A stretch of DNA of 64,000 nucleotides. It comes from Saccharomycopsis fibuligera x Saccharomycopsis cf. fibuligera. Its lineage: Eukaryota; Ascomycota; Saccharomycetes; Ascoideales; Saccharomycopsidaceae. Both the position numbers and the translations under genes were made by a program. The stretch spans positions 1 to 64,000 of the forward strand of contig CP012818.1 in the NCBI GenBank assembly GCA_001936135.1, given 5' to 3'. Below the pieces are notes generated by a model that was not told the DNA's origin, did no database searches, and saw nothing but the letters and a program-made list of their open reading frames with translations. Below, piece by piece: positions 31,404 through 42,398 of the stretch. Position 1 is the first letter of the stretch, and every line of letters starts with the position of its first letter.

Positions 31404-32888
31404 CTAAATAGAGTGTGCCACTAAAGCTTGTGTTGTCTTTAATGCTTCGTATCTAAGATTGACATCCTTAGAAGTCATAAGACCCATAATTTTAGCTTTA
31501 GTGTTGTCCAGCTTGCTCAAAATTGGCAAGGCTTCCGGTACATAAGTAATGATTTGACATATGTCATTGCATATAACTGACAACACTTTATTCAAGTTTT
31601 TTTCTTGATCATCAGTAAGATTTTTGTTGTTGCTGTTTTCAGCAATTATTTTATTCAACAAGCTAATCAATTGTTTGAGCAACTTGTAGTTCTTTTCTTT
31701 GAATTTATAGGCGTAATTGATCCAAAATTCTTTAGATCTGTGTGGTGGAGACCAGCTCAAAGAACCTGAATCTAATTCGATAAGGTACTCATCAAAGCTA
31801 GTAAGTTTTTCAAAATTTTCATTCAAAATTTCCAAAATGCTTCCTAAATCTTCAATTAGCTCTTCATCTGCCCACTTTCTGTCGTTCAAGTTTTTGATTA
31901 TTGGCAAAGAGTCATTCAATAACAATATTTTAATAATCTTTACTCTTTCATTTTGATAGTTGTTACCACTAATAAAATTCAACAAGATTGCCACAGCTAA
32001 TCTTACTATTTTTTCCTTGATTGAATCTTTTGAAATGTTGATTAAAATCTTAATGAGACTATTGTAATTGATTGGCAACTCAAAAGAGATTCTCTCGTTA
32101 AAACTGAGAAGCCATAATGACAACAAAGTAAGGTATTGAACCTGTAATGAGGATTTTTTATTTTTTAACAAATTGATTAACGGTGGAATAAATTTATTGT
32201 TTTTCAACCAGAAGACAGATCTATAATCTTTGATAGTTAATAACTCTGACAAAATTTGAATAGATATATTTTGTAAATTCAAATTCGACGAGTTAATTAG
32301 ATCTGAGAACAAAACATCAAATAATTTTAACAATCCGTCCTTGTTACTATTGCTGTCAAGGGGTTTGATTAAGTATAAAGTAGACAAGTTGCCAATGACC
32401 AACAATTTAATTTCTTCATCATTGGAATTCAAATGATTAAAAAATGGTTGATACGGCAAGCTGGAATCAACTTTATTTAAGTCCAACAACGTATCTTGAA
32501 ATTCTTTAGAGTTATGCAATAAGTCCAAAATCAAATTGAGCAAATACTTGATAATGTCGTCTCTAGTGATTTTTGACAACAAACTCAAGGCAGTAGTAGT
32601 GTACAAATCAATCTCTGGCAATATTTTATCAAAATGCTTGCTGGATACACTTTTTCCCAAAAATTCAAGTCTATTTGCCTCATCATTAGTGAGTAAACCA
32701 GTTTTTATCAACACAAACCATGGTATAATACGTTGACGAATGGCATTTCTAGAGTCATCCAAGTACGGACTTTCAATCGTAAACGGAGCGACACTCTAAA
32801 AGCACAGTTAGTATTCTCTAAATTTTCAATTATATAGTACAGACTTGGAAAGAAAGGCAATCACTCCAAATGATTAAAAACATACCAT
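31404..32888 (-). CDS. VMA13: V-ATPase subunit H, two exons
   Basis: Subunit H of the peripheral V1 sector couples V1 to Vo and silences free V1. Exon 1 is only the ATG (32886-32888). A 90-bp intron follows, and exon 2 (31404-32795) begins SVAPFTIESPYLDDSRNAI, for a protein of about 464 residues. Helical-repeat (HEAT/armadillo) composition runs through residues 50-300. The conserved C-terminal domain has LSWSPPHRSKEFW, NYAYKFKEKNYKLLKQLI, YVPEALPILSKL and the closing KIMGLMTSKDVNLRYEALK. Length is close to the Saccharomyces subunit (478). Without the intron the frame has no ATG near its start, and the intron has textbook signals, so the two-exon model is well supported. Confidence 0.92.
32796..32885 (-). 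other. VMA13: Intron of VMA13 directly after the start codon
   Basis: Donor GTATGT immediately after the ATG, branch point TACTAAC (reverse complement at 32807-32813), acceptor TTTTAG at 32796-32801. Length is 90 bp. The first coding exon is a single codon. Confidence 0.9.
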
Positions 32889-33301
32889 ATTAGTCAATTG
32901 ATGAACTTGAAGGTTTACTTTCACCGACTGTCTGCTCTTCTGTAATTAATCACAGGTATCTTTTTGGTTTTTAAATAGATGTTTTGGCAATCTCATTTCA
33001 CTCTCAAAGATAGGCTCTGGTTATGGTGCACTGTCCTGTGATGTGTCAGGTGGCATTGTATATCATGATTGATGCATATAATTACGTTGTCATGCATATA
33101 TACACATAGCGTTTTTAATTACATCGAATATAACATATTATATTACGTACTTATACTCGCATCTAGTAATATATCTACATTTTTTGAACAGGAAACAAAC
33201 AAAGCATTGTTAAATTGGTAACAAAAAAGATCTGTATTGGGAAAAATCGTAACAAGATTATAAAAAAAAAGTCGTAACAAATCTAAATTAAAAGATGCAG
33301 T
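32889..33301. other. Intergenic region
   Basis: AT-rich promoter of VMA13 and 3' flank of the first Mnn4-like gene. Nothing specific was recognised. Confidence 0.5.
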
Positions 33302-36300
33302 TTACTCTCCTCGATTCAAAAAATAATCTGGTCTACAGTATTTCACTTTGCTTCGTTCTTCATCATCGAGCTGATGAGTATTTCTGAAGGCTTTCAACTC
33401 TTCTATATGATAATGGAACAACTCTTGACTCAATAAATACTCAGATAACTTTTCTTCATTCTCGCTCAAAATCATAAGAGCCTGCTCTTCAGTGAAATCA
33501 AACGGATACGGAAATGCCTCATCAGGAGAAGCATCAAATTGGTAATCAGCATTTGCCCCCGCTTTATTAATTTTCTTTACTTTTTTTTTCATGACAATCC
33601 GACTATTCCTCACGTCACGCTTAGTAAATTTTTGGCCAGCTGGGCAAGATTCATTAAGAGTTTTAATATTGTTTTCAAAAAACATATTCATGGTACGAGC
33701 GGCATCATCAACATGAATCCAGCTTCCGGTTTTTGGAATAAATATTTTAGATTCGTAAAATGGCTTATTCCATCTGATGTTATACTCATCTAATAATATT
33801 TGCTGATAGTTGTTTGGAACATAAGCAACATGGCCTTCCATTAAGGTCTTTCTAAGTGGCAACAAATCTTTTGTTTCAATGAAATGGTTGTTGCGACAAT
33901 TAACAATCTTTAATTTGAGATTAGCTTGGAGATTTCTAAATTTATGCTTTGCCAAAAGCTTTTTGTAGCCTTCACTTTTAATAGCCTTTTTAAGCTCAAT
34001 ATAAAATTTTGCCTCTTTTTTGCTATCAAAAAATTTGCCTTTCTTCCAATTAAAATCATTCAAATATTTCCCCGGCGTATTTGAGCCACTGAAGCTTATA
34101 CCAGTAATGTCAATATAGAAGCCAGTTTTAGTATCAACAAATCTTGCATCAATATTATTTTCGCCATTTTCTTTACTTCTATGTGTGATGGAACTACCAC
34201 AATCCAAGAAATACAACCCAAGTCCCTTGGTTGGGTTTTCCATTATCAACGATTGATTGAATCTGAGGCAAAGCTTATTCAAATCCTTCACTGGCATTTG
34301 CACATCCATATCGAGATCCCATGGGAAATTTTTGGCGTTAAAATACCAACTGAATAATGTGCCATGGGCTAGCCATGTCTTGAGCTCATATCTGTTAGTG
34401 AAAAGAAGCCAGGTTTGCATCATATGGGATAACGCGTTTTGAACATCAGCCTGAAGATGATCCTTAGCAGTAAAAAATCTCCAATCAAAGTGACCAGTAT
34501 CAGGGCTGGGTTCTCCTTCATGTTCTGGTACTAATTTGATCTCATAAAAATACTTGGGCACTTTGCTGCTGTCAGTGATCGCATTGGAGTATTTCACTGA
34601 CTTGTAGTATTTGAACAAATTTCTTGAAATTTGAAGTGGGCTATCATAATCATCAGAGTCCAAATTTTTTTCAAACTTTGCTTCATATTGCAAATGCATT
34701 GGAGTTTTATCTCCCCAATGTGACCAAAAATGTGCTGAGGATGAGTCTTCTTCCGTGTAAACTTGTAAAGCTCTGGTGTGCATTCTTAATATCACATCAG
34801 CACTATCAACATTAACAAAAGAGTCGTCATAGAGATTAAGTTCATCTTTTGGTAAAGTATAATCTATTATTTCATTAACCTCTTCGTCTGATTCGAAAAC
34901 TTGTGGTTCAGATAAAGTTCGCATGGAAAAGTTAGATAATAAGTCATGATACACTTCAAGAAAGTCTGTCTCAATATTGCCTTTGTTTGCTAAAAGAGTT
35001 TTTATAGTATATTTTCCAGAATCTAATAGCTGGTTTTCAATGAATGAGTCCATGAGGCCACTTTCTGCTAACCTTTCACTATAATTGCATGGCTTGTGAT
35101 TAATTTTTATCTCATAAGTGTCACTGACGTGATCTCCTGCCAAGAAAGTGAGCTTCAAAGGTTTGATATTCTCGTTATTGACTCCTTTGTAATTGTATAA
35201 GTAAGATTTTCCGTAAATTATGCGTTGATTGATAGTTTGCTCATCAGTAATACCATAACGAACATTATAACCAAGGCTCGGTTGGCTTTTTGCACTATTA
35301 GTGCCAATGAAATCGCCAAAGGAGCTATTGGTATTAAATTCTTTTGGTAAATTCACAAAATCGTTGCAGTTTCCAGTATCCTTTCTTTGGAATATTTGTT
35401 TCACCTTTTTGGAATCGTAGCCCTTAAACTCAATATTAGCATCAAGAACCATTTGTAGCACATCATTTTTAATTTCTTTCTTTTCATCATCACCATGTGG
35501 AAAATTCAAACCGTAAAAATCATCAACAATCTGGACAAGATCTGTCTTCAAATTGACGTCTTTCTTGAATCGAAAGCAACTAGTAACCTTTTGGTTGAAT
35601 TCCCACAAAAACATTTCAAAGTCATTCAATTCAAGCCCATTGGTCAGACGATCTATGTTGAAGCGGTCATCTAAAAACTCTTTAGTGGGTTCTTGGTCAT
35701 AATATATTGTCATAATCCTTTTGGTAAAATTTTCAGGTAAACTCCGGTGATTGTGCACTAGCCAATTGAAGAAAAAGTTGAGTTTAATATCTTTATTCAA
35801 AGAACTCAAGTCAGCAAAATCATACCAACTGAATGGAAGAGATAAATCATCCAATCTCAAAGTAGTGCTAGATGTTGCCTGTTTGCTTAAAAATTGAGAA
35901 ATATATGACAAGTACACAGAAAGTGTTAACCTATAATCCAGTTTGTATATCAAAGGCACGATTCTTTGGGTAACGGTACAAGCATCATTTTGTTTCTTGC
36001 GTAATTTTCCAATTTCAGTTTTCAATTCCTCGGTTAAAAGACTATGCTTTTCATGATGGGGATCGTCAAGCAAATTTATTAGATAGTTGTCGATAAAGTA
36101 GGAAGGTATTTTGACTTTTGTTTTCGCACTATTGATTATATTAGCGAATGCCTCTTCTTTGACATTCTTTTTTGCGACTATTTGGGAAACTTTGTCATTG
36201 AAAGGTAACTTTGAGTTATTGGATCTGGAGTTGAATATGCTAAAATACTCCACGTCGGAAATATTCGGATGGTAGTTTAATGTGGTGAAGTTGATTCTAT

Positions 36301-36580
36301 TTGGGTTGTCAAGCAATTTGTGAGTGTAACTAGGGGTCACATTTTTGGGTTTCGGAGTGTGTTTGGATGTTATTTGGTGGTGGTATGTGGTGCTAGTATT
36401 GCTATTACCATTCAAGCCTCCAATGGGCGATAAGGTGCCCATGAGACTGGTATCCTGCGATAGAGTGATGTAGTTGTAACATAACAAAAGAACGGTGGTA
36501 AAGAGTAAACAGTAGATGTATGGTTTTTTGGAAGACAATTGTGAGCGCGCTAAGTACAGCTTCCAAACATCCTCCAACAT
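33302..36580 (-). CDS. Mnn4-like LicD-family mannosylphosphate transferase, copy 1
   Basis: 1092 residues from the ATG of MLEDVWKLYLARS; the frame extends upstream only through non-ATG codons and a Phe run. It is a type II membrane protein: short cytoplasmic tail, one membrane segment (about 20-40, YIYCLLFTTVLLLCYNYI), and a long lumenal part. The LicD-like catalytic region lies at about 720-850, with LAHGTLFSWYF, FPWDLDMDVQMP (acidic metal/nucleotide site) and DITGISFSG. In Candida, Mnn4 family proteins are needed to add mannosylphosphate to cell-wall mannan, a surface charge determinant. It is followed on the same strand by a paralogue 1.9 kb upstream. Part of its core is almost identical to that copy (see 34083-34422). 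Confidence 0.88.
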   Translation of the reverse strand: MLEDVWKLYLARSQLSSKKPYIYCLLFTTVLLLCYNYITLSQDTSLMGTLSPIGGLNGNSNTSTTYHHQITSKHTPKPKNVTPSYTHKLLDNPNRINFTTLNYHPNISDVEYFSIFNSRSNNSKLPFNDKVSQIVAKKNVKEEAFANIINSAKTKVKIPSYFIDNYLINLLDDPHHEKHSLLTEELKTEIGKLRKKQNDACTVTQRIVPLIYKLDYRLTLSVYLSYISQFLSKQATSSTTLRLDDLSLPFSWYDFADLSSLNKDIKLNFFFNWLVHNHRSLPENFTKRIMTIYYDQEPTKEFLDDRFNIDRLTNGLELNDFEMFLWEFNQKVTSCFRFKKDVNLKTDLVQIVDDFYGLNFPHGDDEKKEIKNDVLQMVLDANIEFKGYDSKKVKQIFQRKDTGNCNDFVNLPKEFNTNSSFGDFIGTNSAKSQPSLGYNVRYGITDEQTINQRIIYGKSYLYNYKGVNNENIKPLKLTFLAGDHVSDTYEIKINHKPCNYSERLAESGLMDSFIENQLLDSGKYTIKTLLANKGNIETDFLEVYHDLLSNFSMRTLSEPQVFESDEEVNEIIDYTLPKDELNLYDDSFVNVDSADVILRMHTRALQVYTEEDSSSAHFWSHWGDKTPMHLQYEAKFEKNLDSDDYDSPLQISRNLFKYYKSVKYSNAITDSSKVPKYFYEIKLVPEHEGEPSPDTGHFDWRFFTAKDHLQADVQNALSHMMQTWLLFTNRYELKTWLAHGTLFSWYFNAKNFPWDLDMDVQMPVKDLNKLCLRFNQSLIMENPTKGLGLYFLDCGSSITHRSKENGENNIDARFVDTKTGFYIDITGISFSGSNTPGKYLNDFNWKKGKFFDSKKEAKFYIELKKAIKSEGYKKLLAKHKFRNLQANLKLKIVNCRNNHFIETKDLLPLRKTLMEGHVAYVPNNYQQILLDEYNIRWNKPFYESKIFIPKTGSWIHVDDAARTMNMFFENNIKTLNESCPAGQKFTKRDVRNSRIVMKKKVKKINKAGANADYQFDASPDEAFPYPFDFTEEQALMILSENEEKLSEYLLSQELFHYHIEELKAFRNTHQLDDEERSKVKYCRPDYFLNRGE
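34083..34422 (-). repeat. Homogenised tract shared with the second Mnn4-like gene
   Basis: These 340 bp differ from 39278-39617 at only about 7 positions and without gaps, including 233 identical bases (34164-34396 against 39359-39591). The flanking coding sequences of the two genes are clearly diverged. The tract encodes the LicD catalytic core. Recent gene conversion is the simplest reading. Confidence 0.9.
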
Positions 36581-38490
36581 TTTTACCTCAATACCGTAAC
36601 AAAACAAATGCTTTAGATCTTCCTCAAAGAAAAAAAAAAAAGGCAAAAATTCTAAATTTTAATACAAGCTTTTAAAAATAGAGATAGCTTTAAAGGACCC
36701 CGACAGCTGCTGAGTGCTGCAGAAATCACCACTATTTTCTATATGTGTTTTGCTGCAGTGTAAATGATCATGTGATCTAATTCAAGCAAAAGTTGCCCAA
36801 AAAGAGCAAGAGTAAGGCATTTATTCATTTACTTTATGATACACTTTTCTGGGTTAAATGCACAATATACAGTTAGATACGCAATTTGCTGCCTCACACG
36901 AGGCGCAGCAAGTGTTGCCAATTTCTGGCAAATTACACTTGGTCTCAAAGGCAAATTGATAAATCGATCTAGAATCAAAACTTTTTAGGTAAGCATACTG
37001 ATATAATCAATCAGTTTTTCATAGTAAAACATTTGTATTGCCTATGAAGGTACACCTATAGCAATTACTTGAGTATGACAGAAACTGTGTCATCACTCTT
37101 TAGTATGGAAGTTTGTCAAAAGAATTTTCTAAATCATTTAGAAATGTAGATGTTGAAAAGTTTTTATTACGCGGCTGCTACATATCCCAACCCATCATAA
37201 ATAATATCCTGAATAGTAGATTAAAGTCAAAATTCTTACGTATAATCAACCTTTCCGTAAAAAATGATTTTATGTTCGAAAAAATTGATCACAAGTGCAA
37301 TGTCGCAAATATTTTTTTGAGATAAATCTTGAAGAGAAATATGTCTATATTCATGCTTGCATCTTTAAGCAACTTTTTTATATTAAGAAGCCTACTAGTA
37401 GTAACTTAAACTATTATAGCTCAGCAACGTAACTTTTATCAAAACCTCGAAGTTTTTATAATTACAAAAAAAGTATGTATATGGTAGGGCAAAGACGCTA
37501 TCAGACATATAATAAATATGCTTGATTTACTAAAATAAATATCACCCAAGTTTTAAACTGAAACTATTAAAGGTTTATTTCATGTTTGACTGTTTAACCA
37601 GTCGAGTATGTTGAATATATCAAATATACGAAATAAATTAAAAGTGTTAAACATATATACTATAATTGCTATGCTCATCCAATAGCTACAAATTTTGTAG
37701 GCATCGACTGAGAACATATCAAAATACCCCTTCCTGAGCCTCTAAATTCTCAAAAGGTTTAGTATCATTAAAAAACAGTTCTATGCTCTATAACGTGTAG
37801 TGTGGTTGCTAAAGGGGGGGGGGGGTGATCAAGAGTTAATTTATTAGCTAAGTACAACTAACTAGAGAAATAGAGATCACTTTCGGTTAGATAGTCAATT
37901 CCAGGGAGCGCTGAGTGTCGTAGTTAATAAATAAACAGTACTTCCCAAAAGGCTAATTACAACCATAGTCTTTTAAAGACTGACATAATGGAGAAATAAA
38001 AAGGTGATGAATTTTTATGCTCATGTTACACAACGCCTCAAATATTTAAAGTTTAATTAATTAGCAAATTCTACGTGATTTCTCGAAAACATAAATATTT
38101 ACCCCCTGTAGGTCCTATATTGTAATTGCGCTTCAAAAAGCTTGGTATACGTTTGAGTAATATGGACAAACGCGAATAGCATTTCTATAAAATAAAAGCT
38201 ATGTTTAGTCAAGAAACAAAGTAAAAATAAATCAAACAACGAAATGAACGTAATAGCAGGAACAACAAATGCAGAAGAGAATAAAAAACAACAAAAAGAT
38301 AAAGATGAATGCTGCTATAATGCAGAATATGGAATACAAATGAAGGCGAAAGGTGTTAAAGTGGAATTAAGCAGAATCGAAGTAGAAAAATAACAAAAAG
38401 ACAAAAAATAAAACAAAAACAGAAAAAGAAAATGTCAAACGAATAAAATTCGCAAAAGCAGCAGTTAATCATATATAATATCATTAGAAT
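36581..38490. other. Intergenic region between the Mnn4-like genes
   Basis: AT-rich, no gene seen; a 70-codon frame at 37113-37325 has no features. It holds a run of 12 G (37814-37825) and copy 2 of a dispersed repeat (37845-38030). The last 250 bp before the second gene's stop codon are A-rich. Confidence 0.55.
37845..38030 (+). repeat. Dispersed repeat, copy 2
   Basis: Partner of 11375-11590 in the same orientation; the best block is ATAGTCAATTCCA followed by GTGTCGTAGT. The two copies differ by many substitutions and small gaps, so both are old. Possibly a solo LTR fossil; the family is not identified. Confidence 0.65.
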
Positions 38491-41400
38491 CTATCCCTCA
38501 TATACTCTATGCAATAGATAGTCTTGCCTCATGTAATTAATTGAATCTCTATCATTATCAGTAAGCCCTGCTGATTCTCTGAACAATGACAATTCCTTCA
38601 TATGATAATCTAGCAAATCTTTACTTAGCAAATATTCATCAAGCTGTTCTTTGTCATCACTTAAAATCATCAATGCTTGCTCCTGAGAAAAATTGAAAGG
38701 ATATGGGTACTCCATATTAGGATATGCGTCAAAAACATATGACTGTAATATTCCTGCTGAATGAAGGTCTTTAAATTGTTGTTCTAGTTTATTATTGAAC
38801 TTTTCTAAATCTTCGCGAGTATATTTATTATCATCAGGCGACGACTTATTAATGATGTCAAAGTTAATCCCTATGAATCTTCTAATGATGTTATGAGCTG
38901 TTTCTTCTTGAATCCAGTTTCCTAGTTTGGGAACAAAAATTTTGGAGTTGAAAAATGGCTTCTGCCATTTACCCTTGTATTCATCAAAAAGAATTGATTC
39001 GTAATTGTTTGGCACGTATGCTATACCACCTTCCATCAATGTTTTACGAAGTGGTAAAAGCTTATCCATTTGAATAAAATGATTGTTGCGGCAATTTACA
39101 ATTTTCAACTTGAGATTGCATTGAAGATTCTTGAACATGGGTTTTTTTAAAAGCAATTTGTAACCTTTATTAAACTTCAAATTTTTCAAAGTGGAATAAA
39201 ACTTCCGTTCTCTTTTATAATCATGGAATTTACCTGTATTCCAATTAATTTCAGTCAAGTATTGATCTGGTGTCTTGGAGCCACTGTAACTTATACCAGT
39301 AATGTCAATATAGAAACCAGTTTTAGTATCAACAAATCTTGCATCAATATTATTTTTACCATTTTCTTTACTTCTATGTGTGATGGAACTACCACAATCC
39401 AAGAAATACAACCCAAGTCCCTTGGTTGGGTTTTCCATTATCAACGATTGATTGAATCTGAGGCAAAGCTTATTCAAATCCTTCACTGGCATTTGCACAT
39501 CCATATCGAGATCCCATGGGAAATTTTTGGCGTTAAAATACCAACTGAATAATGTGCCATGGGCTAGCCATGTCTTGAGCTCATATCTGTTTGTTAAAAG
39601 AAGCCAGGTTTGCATCAAGTGGGACAAGGTGTTTTGAACTTCGTTTTTTCCATAAGCACTATCAGTGAAGAATCGCCAATCATAATGACCGGTGTTGGGA
39701 CTTCGTTTGCCTGGTTTTTCAGGTAATAATCTGACTTCAAAAAAATACTTCGGGACTTTCTTAATATCAACAAATCCGTTGGAAAATTTTATTGACTTGT
39801 AATACTTGAACAAGTTTCTTGAGAGTCTCAGGGGGTTTTGAAATTCATTGGAATTCAAGTTTTCTCTGAATAATTTTTCATAAATCATATCGGTCGGCAA
39901 GCTTTCTGCTTCGTTAGAGTTTTGTTGGAGTTGTGTCTTTGTCTGCTGGAACTTGTCATTTGAAACTCTTGAGTGAAACTTTAAAATGACATCAGCGCTA
40001 TCTATATTAACAAAAGAATCATCATAAAAGTCAATCTCGTTTTTCGGCTGGGTATAATCAATAAGCATGTTAATTTCATCATCGGATTCAAACTCCTTCA
40101 AAGTTTCAATAATCTGCAGTGGATATTTTGTTGTCAAATCACTATATTGATCAAGAAAATCAACATAAATGTTATCTTTTTCCTCTAGTAAAGTTTCAAG
40201 CGTATATTTTCCGGAGTTGAGTAAGTTGTGTGTTATATAACCGTCAACTAATCCATTCTCTGTTAGCCTTTCACTATGCTTTGACGAAAATTGATTAATT
40301 TTGAACTCATATACGTTTTCAGCTTTGTCGCCGCCCAACAATGTCATTTTCAATGGCCTGATATCCTCATCATTAATACCGTTGTAATTATAAAGATAAG
40401 ATTTGGCGTACATGAGCCGCTGAGTCAAGTGAAATTTGTCTCTTGTACCATGGTGTACATTGTATCCAAGAGGTGGTTGGAGTGTATCTTTGTCGCTCAA
40501 AAAATCGGAGAAAGAGACTTTAATGTTTTCAGGTAACTGATCATAATCTTTGCAAGTTAAACCGTCATTTCTTTGTAAGATTTGTTTAGTCTTTTCAGGA
40601 TCATGCGGTTTTCTGATATTTGTATCAATAACCATTTGCAAACTAGCATTTTCAATTTTGTCATCTTTGGCCCCAATATGAGGGAAATTTAAGCGATAAA
40701 GGTCCTCTATCATCTCAATTAAACCAACGCTCATATCATCAGTTTTGACAAAGGTCGTACAGCTATTGATCTCTCTATTGAACTCCCGTAGAAACATTTC
40801 AAAATTATTCAAAGTAAAGCCCTCAGTCACGCGATCCTTGTGGAAACGCTCATTGAGAAATGATTCAGTGGGCTCCTCATCATAGTAAAATGACATCAAC
40901 TTCTTTTGAAACTTTTCTGGTAAACTTTGGTGGTTATGCACTAGCCAACTGACAAAAAAATGGAGTTTGATGTCTTCATTGATAACGCTTAAATCAGTAA
41001 AATCGTACCAATTGAATGGAAGAGACAAGTCTTCTAAACTTAAAGGGCCTTCTGCGCTTGCTTGTATCGACAAATGGTGATTAACGTGAGCTAAATATAT
41101 GGCCAAAGTGAACCTGTAGTCTTGCTTATATACCAACGGTAGATATCTGTCAGTCACTGTGCATGATCCGTACTTTTTCTTACGCAACTGAGTGATTTTT
41201 GCCTTCAATTCTTCGGATAATTGGTCATTTTGGGCATCTAGCACACCGAGTAAATAGTTTTCAATAAAAAAGGAGGGCACCTTGACTTTTGATTTATTGT
41301 GGTTAACAATATTGCCAAAGTCCTCTTCTTTGACGGTATTTTTTATGGCAATTTTGGCTAATTTGTCTTTTAATGGCTCTCGGAAAGCGCTGGACCTGGG

Positions 41401-41736
41401 ATTAAAGATGCTGTAAAAGTCTTGAGGACTAACATCTTGTGAAAAATTTACTTCACTGAGATTGAATCGCTGTTGTTCTTCAAGAAACCTATCTTGAAAA
41501 GTTGAAAGCTGCTGGTAAGAAGGCGCCTTAGATGCCGGCAGCAGCAGAGACGGCTCGTGGTCGTCTGCAGGGATGCTATTGTTGATGGCGACGGGAGAAA
41601 TAAGGTCAGTGTCTCGGACAAGGACAAAGTAGTTGTAACATAAAATGACGGTGGCGGCAAATAATAAGCCGTACAAATAGCGCATCCTTGAGTATACCCC
41701 AAGCCGCCATAGATGGTACTTGACAATCAGGAGCAT
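38491..41736 (-). CDS. Mnn4-like LicD-family mannosylphosphate transferase, copy 2
   Basis: 1081 residues, same layout as the neighbouring paralogue: short N-terminal tail, membrane segment at about 19-38 (RYLYGLLFAATVILCYNYF), lumenal stem, and LicD-like core at about 705-835 with LAHGTLFSWYF, FPWDLDMDVQMP and DITGISYSG. Conserved blocks outside the core are recognisably shared (for example LPLRKTLMEG, YVPNNY and FNFSQEQALMILS) but diverged throughout. It presumably acts in the Golgi on N-linked mannan. The tandem arrangement points to local duplication, and the core shows later homogenisation. Confidence 0.88.
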   Translation of the reverse strand: MLLIVKYHLWRLGVYSRMRYLYGLLFAATVILCYNYFVLVRDTDLISPVAINNSIPADDHEPSLLLPASKAPSYQQLSTFQDRFLEEQQRFNLSEVNFSQDVSPQDFYSIFNPRSSAFREPLKDKLAKIAIKNTVKEEDFGNIVNHNKSKVKVPSFFIENYLLGVLDAQNDQLSEELKAKITQLRKKKYGSCTVTDRYLPLVYKQDYRFTLAIYLAHVNHHLSIQASAEGPLSLEDLSLPFNWYDFTDLSVINEDIKLHFFVSWLVHNHQSLPEKFQKKLMSFYYDEEPTESFLNERFHKDRVTEGFTLNNFEMFLREFNREINSCTTFVKTDDMSVGLIEMIEDLYRLNFPHIGAKDDKIENASLQMVIDTNIRKPHDPEKTKQILQRNDGLTCKDYDQLPENIKVSFSDFLSDKDTLQPPLGYNVHHGTRDKFHLTQRLMYAKSYLYNYNGINDEDIRPLKMTLLGGDKAENVYEFKINQFSSKHSERLTENGLVDGYITHNLLNSGKYTLETLLEEKDNIYVDFLDQYSDLTTKYPLQIIETLKEFESDDEINMLIDYTQPKNEIDFYDDSFVNIDSADVILKFHSRVSNDKFQQTKTQLQQNSNEAESLPTDMIYEKLFRENLNSNEFQNPLRLSRNLFKYYKSIKFSNGFVDIKKVPKYFFEVRLLPEKPGKRSPNTGHYDWRFFTDSAYGKNEVQNTLSHLMQTWLLLTNRYELKTWLAHGTLFSWYFNAKNFPWDLDMDVQMPVKDLNKLCLRFNQSLIMENPTKGLGLYFLDCGSSITHRSKENGKNNIDARFVDTKTGFYIDITGISYSGSKTPDQYLTEINWNTGKFHDYKRERKFYSTLKNLKFNKGYKLLLKKPMFKNLQCNLKLKIVNCRNNHFIQMDKLLPLRKTLMEGGIAYVPNNYESILFDEYKGKWQKPFFNSKIFVPKLGNWIQEETAHNIIRRFIGINFDIINKSSPDDNKYTREDLEKFNNKLEQQFKDLHSAGILQSYVFDAYPNMEYPYPFNFSQEQALMILSDDKEQLDEYLLSKDLLDYHMKELSLFRESAGLTDNDRDSINYMRQDYLLHRVYEG
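39278..39617 (-). repeat. Homogenised tract shared with the first Mnn4-like gene
   Basis: Partner of 34083-34422, about 98% identical over 340 bp without gaps, against clearly lower similarity on both sides. Confidence 0.9.
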
Positions 41737-42398
41737 TTTCTTGTGGATGGATCTGCACTGGAGATTTTGGCCATGAACAAGACCGTAACAAACAGATATC
41801 TAAAGTGCAATCGATGGCCTTTATTGCTGCTTTCGCGATTCGGTTTTTCGTCAATTAGTGCAGTCACGTGACTTAGTGACTTTGGCGGTTGATTGTCTTT
41901 CGGGATTCGGTGATTGAAAAGCCTTGGCGCGTTTTGTTTCTATTATGCACACTGCTGCCTGGTGGTGCAGGAAGAAGCTGGCTCAGAGCAGGGTAAGGGT
42001 AGATCTGAGTAATATACCAGGGTATTGGATAATAAAACCTCCGTGTATTTGGAAAGTATATCCGAGCAGGCAATCTCAGGGCGCGTATACAAGAAAACAC
42101 AAGAAAACACATGGCTCTTGCTGGCAGACCCTGTCTGTAAGCCAGTGGATACCATCCGCAGACACTTACGGCGAGCTGTAATGGGTGGAGAGAAGCAATG
42201 TGTGTTCGGAAGTGTAGCAGGGTATTTGCACGGATCTTCTCCAGCATTTGAACCATCCGCGCATAGCTCAGCAGTGGTTGTAGACACTGGCATATACGGG
42301 TTTTATAACATCGTGTATTGATTGTATACTTCTGCTGCGTTCCGAAAATGCCACTAGTCGCAGTACTTTGCTATATCTCCAGAACTGCTCCGAAACGC
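41737..42398. other. Intergenic region, no gene seen
   Basis: Promoter of the second Mnn4-like gene and 3' flank of the WW-domain gene. Overlapping frames of 85-127 codons on both strands lack domains and disagree with one another; none is called. Confidence 0.5.

Noticed and set aside
41873-42321. Overlapping frames of 85-127 codons on both strands
   Set aside because: Four competing frames, no domain, no consistent codon bias, several without ATG starts.
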